Origin: Fidelibacterota bacterium
GTDB taxonomy: Bacteria; Fidelibacterota; Marinisomatia; Marinisomatales; J089
Assembly: GCA_003695105.1 (NCBI GenBank)
Contig: RFIZ01000099.1
Coordinates: forward strand, 1 to 11,912
Direction: 5' to 3'
DNA length: 11,912 nucleotides
The notes beneath the pieces were generated by a model. The model did no database searches, was not told the origin of the DNA, and worked only from the letters and a program-made list of their open reading frames with translations. Both the position numbers and the translations under genes were made by a program. Positions 1-6,478 of the stretch are shown one piece after another (the stretch's first letter is position 1; each line of letters starts with the position of its first letter).

Positions 1-100
1 GGATCCACCACCCCCAGAAAATGAAAAATTTACCGCTGCGAGCGACCCGTTGCCGGGTCATTTCGATCATGGATTGAATGATGTCTAGCTGTTCCTTCAT
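1..100 (-). CDS. Probable small membrane protein, N-terminal fragment (cut by window edge)
   Basis: Only the first 33 codons are present; the gene continues beyond base 1. The start is well supported: an ATG at 100-98 preceded by a strong GGAGGT four bases away, and by a good promoter. The visible peptide begins MKEQLDIIQSMIEMTRQRVA, a short amphipathic helix, followed by a charged RSGK and then a hydrophobic, aromatic stretch (FFIFWGWW) that looks like the beginning of a membrane helix. From memory, FCB bacteria carry families of roughly 200-residue multi-pass membrane proteins with this kind of start and an F-x-x-WGW motif, often beside a small winged-helix regulator. That is inference; the rest of the gene and its downstream neighbour are not visible. 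The promoter palindrome suggests tight repression. Confidence 0.7.
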   Translation of the reverse strand, partial: MKEQLDIIQSMIEMTRQRVARSGKFFIFWGWWI

Positions 101-124
101 GATTACCTCCACGAATCACAGCCG

Positions 125-153
125 ATATTAATACAAAGTACTTTGTATTTCAA
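125..153 (-). promoter_or_regulatory. Sigma70-type promoter of the leftmost minus-strand gene
   Basis: On the minus strand a -35 box TTGAAA (plus bases 148-153) and a -10 box TAATAT (plus bases 125-130) are separated by exactly 17 bases (131-147). Transcription would start near base 118, giving a short leader that still includes the GGAGGT at 110-105. The spacer is almost filled by a palindrome, so a bound regulator would block polymerase. Confidence 0.65.
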
Positions 154-157
154 AGTA
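130..157. promoter_or_regulatory. Palindromic operator with three CAAAGTA half-sites
   Basis: Bases 130-149 form a perfect 20-base palindrome, AATACAAAGTACTTTGTATT. A second inverted repeat overlaps it: TACTTTG (139-145), five bases, then CAAAGTA (151-157). The half-site CAAAGTA therefore occurs at 134-140, inverted at 139-145, and again at 151-157. It lies across the spacer and -35 box of the minus-strand promoter, a classic repressor position. It is also upstream of enolase, so it might affect both directions, though no clear enolase promoter is visible. The cognate regulator is not in the window. A small winged-helix or PadR/MarR-like protein is a guess. Confidence 0.65.
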
Positions 158-231
158 AAATTTTGCCTCCAAAGATGTTTCATTTCCATTTCCCTCTCTT
201 TCTAATTTGGAGTAACCAATTTGAGGATATC

Positions 232-1515
232 ATGAGCGATACAACCATTACCCGTGTACATGGCCGTCAGATCCTGGATTCCCGGGGCAATCCCACCGTC
301 GAAGTGGATGTCACCCTGGCCGACGGGACGCTGGGACGGGCTGCCGTCCCCTCCGGCGCTTCTACCGGTGAGCAGGAAGCCGTGGAACTGCGGGACGGTG
401 ATCCCAGCCGGTTCCTGGGTAAAGGCGTCTTACGGGCCGTTCAGCACGTCAATACGGAAATCGCCCAGCGGGTGACCGGTCTGGACGCCGCTGATCAGGA
501 AGCCCTGGATGAAACCCTGATCGATCTGGATGGCACCGCCAATAAAGGCCGGTTGGGTGCCAATGCCATATTAGGCGTTTCCATGGCGGCCGCCCGCGCG
601 GTGGCCCGTAGTCGTGGTCTTCCGTTATACAGGTATTTCAATGCCGACGCCAACCGGCTCCCGGTTCCCATGATGAATATCCTGAACGGGGGATCGCACG
701 CGGACAACAATGTCGATATTCAGGAATTCATGATTTTCCCCATTGGAGCGCCATCCTTTCAGGAAGCCCTGCGGATGGGAGCAGAAACCTTTCACCACCT
801 GAAACGGGTGCTGAAGAGCAAAGGACTCAATACTGCCGTGGGTGATGAGGGCGGGTTCGCCCCCAACCTGCGCTCCAATCAGGAAGCGATCGAAGTGATC
901 CTGGAAGCGATTCAACAGGCCGGGTATCAGGCCGGTAAAGACATCTATCTGGCCCTGGATGCGGCGGCCAGTGCCTTTTACCGCGAGGGGAAATATCACC
1001 TGGAGTCCGAAAACCGCAGCCTGGATTCCGCCGGCATGATTCAGTATTATGAATCTCTGATCGACCAATTCCCCATCCTTTCGTTGGAAGACGGTTTGGA
1101 CGAAAACGACTGGGAAGGATGGGTGGATCTGAACGCCGCCCTGGGTTCCCGGATCCAGGTGGTGGGGGATGACATCACCGTGACCAACCTGCGGCTTTTC
1201 CGGCAGGCCATCGATCGTCGGATCATGAATTCCATTCTGATCAAACTGAATCAAATCGGCACGGTGACGGAAACGATCCGGGCCGTGGAATTAGCCCGGA
1301 AACATGATTTCGGTGCCGTGATCTCTCACCGTTCCGGCGAAACGGAAGATAGTTTCATTGCCGATTTTGCCGTGGCCATGGGGATGGGTCAAATCAAAAC
1401 CGGTTCCGTTTCCCGAACCGACCGGATCTGTAAATACAATCAGTTGCTCCGGATTGAGGAGGCCCTGGGCGACCGGGCCATCTTTCCCGGACTGGAGGTT
1501 CTGGGCCGCTCCTGA
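232..1515 (+). CDS. eno: Enolase (phosphopyruvate hydratase)
   Basis: Enolase converts 2-phosphoglycerate to phosphoenolpyruvate in glycolysis, is reversible for gluconeogenesis, and acts in the cytoplasm. The product is 427 residues, the usual size. Family motifs appear in order: ILDSRGNPTVEV, VPSGASTG, NGGSHADNNVDIQEF, VGDEGGFAPN, a Mg-binding Asp in LALDAAAS, a Mg-binding Glu in LSLEDGLDE, a Mg-binding Asp in VVGDD, the signature ILIKLNQIGTVTET with the catalytic Lys, and the catalytic loop VISHRSGETED. The reading frame is open upstream to base 163, but the family start is MSDTTITRVHGRQILDSRG at base 232, with GAGG five bases before it. One small oddity is that the usual SEFY after the metal-binding Asp reads SAFY. 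The stop TGA shares its last base with the next start, so expression is probably coupled. No convincing promoter was found; a pyrimidine-rich leader occupies about 178-207. Confidence 0.97.
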   Translation: MSDTTITRVHGRQILDSRGNPTVEVDVTLADGTLGRAAVPSGASTGEQEAVELRDGDPSRFLGKGVLRAVQHVNTEIAQRVTGLDAADQEALDETLIDLDGTANKGRLGANAILGVSMAAARAVARSRGLPLYRYFNADANRLPVPMMNILNGGSHADNNVDIQEFMIFPIGAPSFQEALRMGAETFHHLKRVLKSKGLNTAVGDEGGFAPNLRSNQEAIEVILEAIQQAGYQAGKDIYLALDAAASAFYREGKYHLESENRSLDSAGMIQYYESLIDQFPILSLEDGLDENDWEGWVDLNAALGSRIQVVGDDITVTNLRLFRQAIDRRIMNSILIKLNQIGTVTETIRAVELARKHDFGAVISHRSGETEDSFIADFAVAMGMGQIKTGSVSRTDRICKYNQLLRIEEALGDRAIFPGLEVLGRS

Positions 1516-1847
1516 TGGCCAGAGCGAAACGCAGGAAAAAACCACTCCGCCGGCGCAAAAAAAACGGCTCCTCCTGGTGGGGGATTGTGGTTCTGGTTTG
1601 CCTGTTGCTGTTGATCGCTTTAATCGCCGGTGACCACGGACTGTACCGCCTGATCAAAATCAAACGGGAACGGGCGGCCATACAGGAGCGAATCACCGAG
1701 TTGCGGGCTCATCAGGAAGAACTGAAAGCGGAGGCCAAACGCCTGGAAACGGACCGGGAATATATCGAGAAACTGGCCCGGGAGAAATACCGCATGGCCC
1801 GGAAGGGGGAACGGGTGTTCAAGGTGATCGAAAAACCGGGGAAATAA
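1515..1847 (+). CDS. ftsB: Septum formation initiator, FtsB/DivIC family
   Basis: A 110-residue bitopic protein with the layout of FtsB/DivIC, which bridges early and late divisome proteins together with FtsL and FtsQ/DivIB. Residues 1-17 are very basic (cytoplasmic tail), about 22-39 are one hydrophobic membrane helix, and about 46-83 are a charged heptad-like coiled coil in the periplasm. The C-terminal signature DREYIEKLAREKYRMARKGE is typical of the family. The ATG overlaps the enolase TGA by one base. A GGAGGT at about 1494-1499 is too far away to be ideal, so translation is probably coupled to enolase. An eno-ftsB order is also known in gammaproteobacteria. The gene ends three bases before the convergent motB-like gene, with no terminator hairpin between them. 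FtsB and DivIC cannot be told apart by eye. Confidence 0.88.
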   Translation: MARAKRRKKPLRRRKKNGSSWWGIVVLVCLLLLIALIAGDHGLYRLIKIKRERAAIQERITELRAHQEELKAEAKRLETDREYIEKLAREKYRMARKGERVFKVIEKPGK

Positions 1848-1850
1848 AAA

Positions 1851-2555
1851 CTATTGTTTCTTCACCAGGGAGGCGGTGATGATGATTTCCACCCGGCGGT
1901 TCCGGGCCCGTTGTTGACCGGACTGATTGGCGGTGAGGGGTCGGTATTCTCCGTATCCGGCCACGGCAAACTGGGATTCGGGCAGGCGGGAGGTCTTTTG
2001 CAGGATCTTCAGAATGGACTGAGCCCGGGCAGCCGACAACTCCCAGTTGTCGCGATATTCGGACCCCGGTAATAGAGGTACATTGTCTGTGTGGCCTTCA
2101 ATCCGCACTTCCGTATTCCAGATAAAACCGGCGGCGGCCAATTCCTGAATCAACTGTCGGTGTTCCGGCAGCTGGGGCATGCGGAATAGGGACAGGTTCT
2201 GAATAGCGGGTCCCAGCACGTTCAACAGGGACCGCAAGCCGGGCTTGGGCAGGGCTTTCCCTTCATCAAACATATTGGTGGTTTCCAATATCAGGTGGAT
2301 ACCTTTCGTATCCCGCCGGATTTGGATGCCTTCAAGACCCTCCCGTTCCACCACATCCACCAGCTCGTCAGCCGCCTCTGAAATCTGACTGTTGACCCAG
2401 GCGTGGATGCGGGACACATTGCCGGCCCGGACAATGATCAGCATGATGAAAAAGGTGATCAGGAGAGTAATCATATCTCCATAGCTGAGCAGCCAATTTC
2501 TTCGGGCCCGGCGGGCAATTTTGTTGATGGCCTCCAGTCGCAGCAACTCAGACAC
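1851..2555 (-). CDS. MotB/OmpA-like stator protein with intact ion-carrying Asp
   Basis: A 234-residue inner-membrane protein with a MotB-like plug. After a basic N-terminus comes NWLLSYGDMITLLITFFIML (20-39), a single membrane helix. Asp27 in YGDM sits where MotB has its proton- or sodium-carrying Asp. A periplasmic linker follows (about 45-145), then an OmpA-type peptidoglycan-binding domain (about 148-230) with EGHTDNVPL (Asp157), NWELSAARA, VAGYGEYRP and NRRVEI (Arg220/221), the residues expected to hold diaminopimelate. The start is GTG with AGGAGG six bases upstream, inside the previous gene, which it overlaps by 8 bases. It is the last gene of a motA-motB-motB cassette. It should pair with the MotA-like protein to form an ion-driven motor anchored to the cell wall. 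Whether it drives flagella, gliding or another process cannot be decided here. Confidence 0.88.
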   Translation of the reverse strand: MSELLRLEAINKIARRARRNWLLSYGDMITLLITFFIMLIIVRAGNVSRIHAWVNSQISEAADELVDVVEREGLEGIQIRRDTKGIHLILETTNMFDEGKALPKPGLRSLLNVLGPAIQNLSLFRMPQLPEHRQLIQELAAAGFIWNTEVRIEGHTDNVPLLPGSEYRDNWELSAARAQSILKILQKTSRLPESQFAVAGYGEYRPLTANQSGQQRARNRRVEIIITASLVKKQ

Positions 2556-3252
2556 GGCGATCCTCCTGGAGATCCGTCATTTGGATATTGATATAAATTT
2601 CCACCCGCCGGTTTTCATCCAGGTTCCGGATATCCCGGAGAGGATGGAAGGGACCATACCCGGCCAGGGAATAATACTCCTGGGGCAGACGCGTATGCTG
2701 TTGAAAATATTGCAAAACCTGGTAAGAACGTGCCAGACTCAATTCCCAGTTGCTGGCAAAGCGGGTGGAACGCAACGGTAAACGGTCCGTGTGCCCTTCA
2801 ATGGTCACATCGATAGTGATTTCTTTGCCGGCATGCCGGAGTCGGTCAAGGATGGTGGCGTACTGCTCCTGAACCGATTCCAGTCCCAGACCGTTGACAA
2901 TTTCCACGACCTGCTCCAGGTAGGGCTGAAACGGAGCCTCAAGCTGATCCGATTCTGAGCGGAACATGGGTGTGGCTCCGATCTTGGAGGGAATGAGGAG
3001 CTTGATCCCTTTGGTCCCGGTATTTTCCACGTAGAGCCAATCCAATTGCCGGTCGGTCTTGGCCTGCATGATTTGAGCGTACAACCGGTTTTTCAGTCGT
3101 TCCGGAAATTTGAAGGTAGCGGCGGCCTCATTTTCCGCCCGATTAATAAACAGCAGAAAAAAGGCCAGAACGGCGGTCAAAAGGGAGGCGTAGGTGACCA
3201 TCCAGTTCGAATGTTCACCGTTGCCATTGCCGTTTTTCCGGATGCGCGCCAT
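2548..3252 (-). CDS. MotB/OmpA-like protein lacking the conserved membrane Asp
   Basis: A second, diverged MotB-like protein, also 234 residues. The membrane plug NWMVTYASLLTAVLAFFLLF (16-35) aligns without gaps to the MotB pattern WxxxYADFMTAxMAFFL, but the ion-carrying Asp is Ser23 (codon TCC, plus bases 3184-3186 read in reverse). A periplasmic linker (about 40-145) precedes a good OmpA-like domain (about 146-222) with IEGHTDRLPL (Asp156), NWELSLARS, LAGYGPFHP and NRRVEI. The wall-binding half therefore looks functional while the ion path of this subunit looks dead. The ATG lies one base after the stop of the MotA-like gene, so the two are co-translated; the Shine-Dalgarno is weak (GAAGAG). 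It could be a non-conducting partner in a mixed MotB dimer, or part of a wall-anchoring structure that does not use ion flow. Confidence 0.85.
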   Translation of the reverse strand: MARIRKNGNGNGEHSNWMVTYASLLTAVLAFFLLFINRAENEAAATFKFPERLKNRLYAQIMQAKTDRQLDWLYVENTGTKGIKLLIPSKIGATPMFRSESDQLEAPFQPYLEQVVEIVNGLGLESVQEQYATILDRLRHAGKEITIDVTIEGHTDRLPLRSTRFASNWELSLARSYQVLQYFQQHTRLPQEYYSLAGYGPFHPLRDIRNLDENRRVEIYINIQMTDLQEDRRV

Positions 3253-3253
3253 G

Positions 3254-4066
3254 CTACTCTTCGGTGCGTTTCTCCTTTTCGAGATATGTCATCAATTTTT
3301 CCTTGATCAGGTAATGGTTTTCTTTTGCATGGATGCTTAGGATACCCGCTTTGATGATTTCGTTGAGATGCACTTCCTCATCCGATAAGATTTTCAACTT
3401 TCCCGCAATCGGAATGAATACCAGATTGGCCAGGAGCACCCCGTAAAACGTGGTCACCAGGGCAATGCCCATTCCATGGAGAAGTTGGCCCATGGAATCC
3501 TGCATCTGACTGGCATAACTGGCGACCGTGGACTGGCGGGCTTGTTGGGTCATCATGAGAATCAAACCCATCACCGTTCCCAGCAGACCAAAGGCAGGCG
3601 CATAGGTCCCCATATTGTAGAACATTTCCTGTCCTCGCTGATGCCGCTTGATCATGCTGTCCATTTCGCTGTCCAGAAACAGTTCCAGCTTTTTCGAATC
3701 CCGGACCAGCATGGCATGCCCCAGTCCAATGCGCATATAATGGTTCTTGATCTGGGGTAGGGAACTTTCCAGACTGACGATCCCTTCCTTTTTGGCCCGG
3801 CGGCCAAATTCCACCAGTTGATCGATGAGATCCACCGGATCAAAGGTGGTACGCCGGGCGAAGGCTTTCCAGGCCACGCGAAACATCTGGAGAACCTGCT
3901 TCAACGGATAGTTTACCACGGTGGCGGCCAGCGTTCCTCCCAGCACAATGGCCAGGGACTGTCCGCTGAAAAAGGTTTGAGGAATGGTCTGGGATTCGTA
4001 ATCGAACATGCCGAACAGGATTAAACCCAAACCGATGATCAACCCGATTGCTGTGCCGAAATCCAT
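3254..4066 (-). CDS. motA: MotA/PomA-family motor channel protein
   Basis: A 270-residue, four-helix membrane protein of the MotA/TolQ/ExbB superfamily. Helices lie at about 4-21, 37-54, 152-173 and 198-222. The large cytoplasmic loop between helices 2 and 3 (about 60-145) is charged, as in MotA. The helix 3 hallmark APAFGLLGTVMGLI (156-169, Pro157) and helix 4 with GMGIALVTTFYG and FIPIAGKL (Pro219) match the two conserved prolines of MotA. A Thr-Thr pair in helix 4 (205-206) recalls sodium-type PomA, but that is only a hint of ion choice. Start ATG has AAGGAG five bases upstream. It is first in the cassette with two MotB-like genes. A weak promoter may lie upstream on the minus strand (TTGCAT, 17 bases, TAATTT), well short of consensus. 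The symbol reflects family; a flagellar role is not shown. Confidence 0.9.
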   Translation of the reverse strand: MDFGTAIGLIIGLGLILFGMFDYESQTIPQTFFSGQSLAIVLGGTLAATVVNYPLKQVLQMFRVAWKAFARRTTFDPVDLIDQLVEFGRRAKKEGIVSLESSLPQIKNHYMRIGLGHAMLVRDSKKLELFLDSEMDSMIKRHQRGQEMFYNMGTYAPAFGLLGTVMGLILMMTQQARQSTVASYASQMQDSMGQLLHGMGIALVTTFYGVLLANLVFIPIAGKLKILSDEEVHLNEIIKAGILSIHAKENHYLIKEKLMTYLEKEKRTEE

Positions 4067-4182
4067 AGATACTCCTTACACTACAATGTTCTCCGGTAAA
4101 TTATTCCGCTTGAGTTCTGAATGCAAACAACTTCTTTCCTGCCCCCGACTGCCGGGCCCCCTTGTACTTTCCGCTGAAGGAG

Positions 4183-4211
4183 TTTACATTTCCGGCAAAT
4201 CATCATACAAT
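4183..4211 (+). promoter_or_regulatory. Sigma70-type promoter of the lamin-tail protein gene
   Basis: A -35 box TTTACA (4183-4188) and a -10 box TACAAT (4206-4211), each one mismatch from consensus, are 17 bases apart. Transcription would begin near 4217-4218, only about ten bases before the ATG at 4228. This rules out the longer in-frame start at 4162, which would lie upstream of the promoter. The transcript would have a very short leader. The rest of the divergent gap (4067-4182) shows only a weak possible motA promoter. Confidence 0.7.
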
Positions 4212-4227
4212 ATCTGATGAGTTCAGG

Positions 4228-5529
4228 ATGAAATCATCACTCTACTTTTTCCTGTGTTGCCTGCCCCTCTGTCTTTTCGCCGCCAGTGCAAATGACGTCA
4301 TCATCAATGAATACAACGATAACGGCGGTGCCACCGGTGTGAAAAACGGCATCGACATGTCCCTGGAATGGGTGGAACTACTGGTCGTCAACGGTCCTGT
4401 CGATTTGCGCAACTGGTACATCACTGATGAAGAATGGACCAACCTTTCCACCTCTCCCGGAGAAGGAATTCTGCAAATCGGCACCTCTGCCCTATTTTCC
4501 TCCATCGCCAGCGGCGTCTATGTTGTCCTGGTGAAAGGGTCCGGCACGGACGATACTGACGCCTCCGACGGAGATATGATCCTGTATTCTGGAAATTCCA
4601 ATCTCACGTCCCACCGGAGCTTTTCCCTGTCTAAAGACGCTGACGGACTTGCTTTGGTCGAGGACGACGATCAAATCCCCGGGGAAAAGGATGCGGGAGA
4701 AGTTCCAGTGGATTATGTGAGCTGGGGCAGTGAAATCGACGTTCCTCCCGGACTCACCTGGGCCAGCGCCATCACCGGTACGGAGGACGAGGATTCCTAT
4801 TTCTCCAACGGCAGCAATTTCAATAATGACGCCGCCGCCCACTGGGTCACGAATGCGGAAAGCGCCGGTCTCACCAATCGTACCCCGGGCGCCGTCAATC
4901 CCGGACAGAACGACTCCTCCCTGCCGGTGGAAATATCTTCCTTCGCCGGACTGCCCCAAAACGGGGCCGTGGTCCTGCGCTGGGAAACGGAATGTGAAAT
5001 CAACAATCAGGGATTCGTTCTTGACCGTTCGCTCTCATCCGGGTCAGAGCCGGTGTTTCGCACGATCGCCGACTATCGCTATCAGCCGTCCCTTACGGGC
5101 CACGGATTTACTTCCCGGAAAACCACCTATGAATTCCGCGATGAAAACGTCCTTGCCGGCAACACCTATCTCTACCGGCTATCCAGCGTTGACCAGGACG
5201 GCAGGATCCATCGTTGCGGCCGGATTCAGGTACAGGCCCGGGCGTCCGGAGTGATCCTCCACCCGCCCTACCCCAACCCTTTCAACCCGCAGACCCAAAT
5301 TCTGCTTGAAGTAGGCACCGGAACGTCGGTGGAGATCACCATTTCCAATCTTCTGGGACAAACCGTCTATCCTCTGCGTCGCGGGTATCTGCCACCGGGT
5401 GAATATACTCTGCGATGGGACGGACGGGATCTCCAAGGACACGCCCTGCCGTCCGGCCTGTACTTCCTTGAGGTCCGGGAAGAAAACCGGGAACCCGCTG
5501 TACGGCAAAAATTGATTCTGGTACGGTAA
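4228..5529 (+). CDS. Secreted lamin-tail-domain protein with C-terminal sorting/FlgD-like domain
   Basis: A 433-residue exported protein of unknown specific function. Residues 1-21 (MKSSLYFFLCCLPLCLFAAS and the next Ala) form a signal peptide ending in ASA. Residues about 23-170 match a lamin-tail domain: VIINEYND, LEWVELLV, VDLRNWYITD and VDYVSWGS follow the INEY...WVEL...DLxxWxLxD pattern. This beta-sandwich is common in secreted FCB proteins and some extracellular nucleases, but no nuclease domain is present here. Residues about 232-338 resemble a fibronectin-III-like module (LPVEISSFAG, VVLRWETECEINNQGF, YRLSSVDQDG). The end (about 347-433) has PPYPNPFNPQTQI, SNLLGQTVY, RWDGRDLQGHALPSGLYFLE and a final KLILVR, typical of type IX or FlgD-like sorting tails that attach proteins to the cell surface. 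The start follows the promoter and signal peptide; the ribosome site is weak. It is transcribed alone, between opposing operons. Confidence 0.85.
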   Translation: MKSSLYFFLCCLPLCLFAASANDVIINEYNDNGGATGVKNGIDMSLEWVELLVVNGPVDLRNWYITDEEWTNLSTSPGEGILQIGTSALFSSIASGVYVVLVKGSGTDDTDASDGDMILYSGNSNLTSHRSFSLSKDADGLALVEDDDQIPGEKDAGEVPVDYVSWGSEIDVPPGLTWASAITGTEDEDSYFSNGSNFNNDAAAHWVTNAESAGLTNRTPGAVNPGQNDSSLPVEISSFAGLPQNGAVVLRWETECEINNQGFVLDRSLSSGSEPVFRTIADYRYQPSLTGHGFTSRKTTYEFRDENVLAGNTYLYRLSSVDQDGRIHRCGRIQVQARASGVILHPPYPNPFNPQTQILLEVGTGTSVEITISNLLGQTVYPLRRGYLPPGEYTLRWDGRDLQGHALPSGLYFLEVREENREPAVRQKLILVR

Positions 5530-5560
5530 AGCCGGTCCTTTCCGCAAGTACTTTATGGTC

Positions 5561-5623
5561 CCTCCAGAATCAGGAGAATAACGGACAGCATTTTTCAAGT
5601 CCGCCTGACCGCTGGAGGTTTTT
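5561..5623 (+). terminator. Nested hairpin with T tract after the lamin-tail gene
   Basis: CCTCCAG (5561-5567) pairs with CTGGAGG (5612-5618), TCAGG (5570-5574) pairs with CCTGA (5604-5608), and CGGAC (5582-5586) pairs with GTCCG (5599-5603). The arms are collinear and form one long interrupted hairpin, followed at once by TTTTT (5619-5623). This fits an intrinsic terminator on the plus strand, 32 bases past the stop codon. The stem is longer and more interrupted than usual, so a structured RNA is an alternative. The opposite strand lacks a T tract after the stem. The gap 5530-5653 holds nothing else I can name. Confidence 0.6.
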
Positions 5624-5653
5624 GTAACGGGCTGCCTCCCGGCGCCGGAGATT

Positions 5654-6478
5654 TCAGTCCTTTTTCTGGCCCCGGGACATTTTCCGGCTGGCCCGTTCCA
5701 GCGTTTCCATCTCCTCCTGGGAGAGTCCATCGATACCCACCTGATTGATCCGATCCAGAATCCGGTCGATTTCCTGTTGGGTTTCCCAGGTCCGGACCTG
5801 TTTTCGTTCTTCCAGCCGGGTTTTCAGATCGATGGCCCGTTTTCGCAGATGGAAGGAGATCCGCCGCCAGCGCAGGTCCTTTTTCAGGTAGAAAAAACCG
5901 ATCACCATACCCGAGAGGTGCGTCAGGTTGCTGATGTGGGAATAGGAATTGAAGGAAGAGAAAAAGGCGGCGACCCCCAGGAAGAGGACCAGCCATTTCA
6001 CTTTGATGGGAATCACGAAATACAAATAGACAGTCCGGTTCGGGAACAGCAGCCCGTAGGCCAGGAGAATACCATAGACCGCGCCGCTGGCTCCGATCAA
6101 AATCGTATGGGGATTCCCAAGATTGAACAGCAGCCAGATCAATCCGGAGCCGACACCGGTCAAAAAGTAGTAGCGTAAAAATTCCTTCCGTCCCCAGAGC
6201 AGCTCCAATTCCGATCCGAACATCCACAGCACCAGCATATTGATGAGAACGTGCCAGAGATTCCCGTGCATAAACATGTAGGTCACAGGCTGCCAGACCA
6301 GGGGCCAGACGGTTCCGGGCGACAGGCCAAAAAGCGCCACCAGATCCACCCGGCTGGATGCCAGCAGTTTCAGGCCAAACAGGGCCAGATTGGTCCCGAT
6401 CAGAATTTTGATCGCTTCGGTGAATACCGTGGGGCGCCAGGGATGTTGACCGTATTCGGATTGGAATTGATATCTCAT
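5654..6478 (-). CDS. Rhomboid family intramembrane serine protease
   Basis: A 274-residue membrane protein with a six-helix rhomboid core (about residues 20-197). The catalytic Ser131 is in IGASGAVYG and the catalytic His187 in THLSGMVIGF. The HxxxN motif HVLIN (His76, Asn80), which stabilises the oxyanion, is also present within HGNLWHVLINMLVLWMFG. Rhomboids cut substrate proteins within or next to membrane helices; the substrate here is unknown. Beyond the core is a basic, charged cytoplasmic tail of about 75 residues. Its end (EIDRILDRINQVGIDGLSQE and a following LERASRKM) matches a short helical C-terminal module common in rhomboids of Bacteroidetes-like bacteria. The ATG overlaps the previous stop as ATGA and has no Shine-Dalgarno, so translation depends on coupling. 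It is the last gene of the proS-recO operon. Confidence 0.92.
   Translation of the reverse strand: MRYQFQSEYGQHPWRPTVFTEAIKILIGTNLALFGLKLLASSRVDLVALFGLSPGTVWPLVWQPVTYMFMHGNLWHVLINMLVLWMFGSELELLWGRKEFLRYYFLTGVGSGLIWLLFNLGNPHTILIGASGAVYGILLAYGLLFPNRTVYLYFVIPIKVKWLVLFLGVAAFFSSFNSYSHISNLTHLSGMVIGFFYLKKDLRWRRISFHLRKRAIDLKTRLEERKQVRTWETQQEIDRILDRINQVGIDGLSQEEMETLERASRKMSRGQKKD

Noticed and set aside
163..231. Longer enolase start at TTG 163 adding 23 residues
   Set aside because: The extra peptide has no family match, and ATG 232 has GAGG at good spacing and begins the conserved enolase N-terminus.
625..1254. 209-codon minus-strand frame inside enolase, and similar frames of about 200 codons at 5595-6227 and 6808-7416
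   Set aside because: All lie opposite or over well-supported genes with conserved motifs and have no recognisable features of their own.
1851..4066. Zorya-type defence system (ZorA/ZorB)
   Set aside because: The MotA-like protein has no long cytoplasmic tail, there are two MotB-like genes, and no helicase or nuclease partner is adjacent. A motor cassette fits better.
4162..4227. Longer start for the lamin-tail protein at 4162
   Set aside because: It lies upstream of a near-consensus promoter and would bury the signal peptide 22 residues inside the protein.
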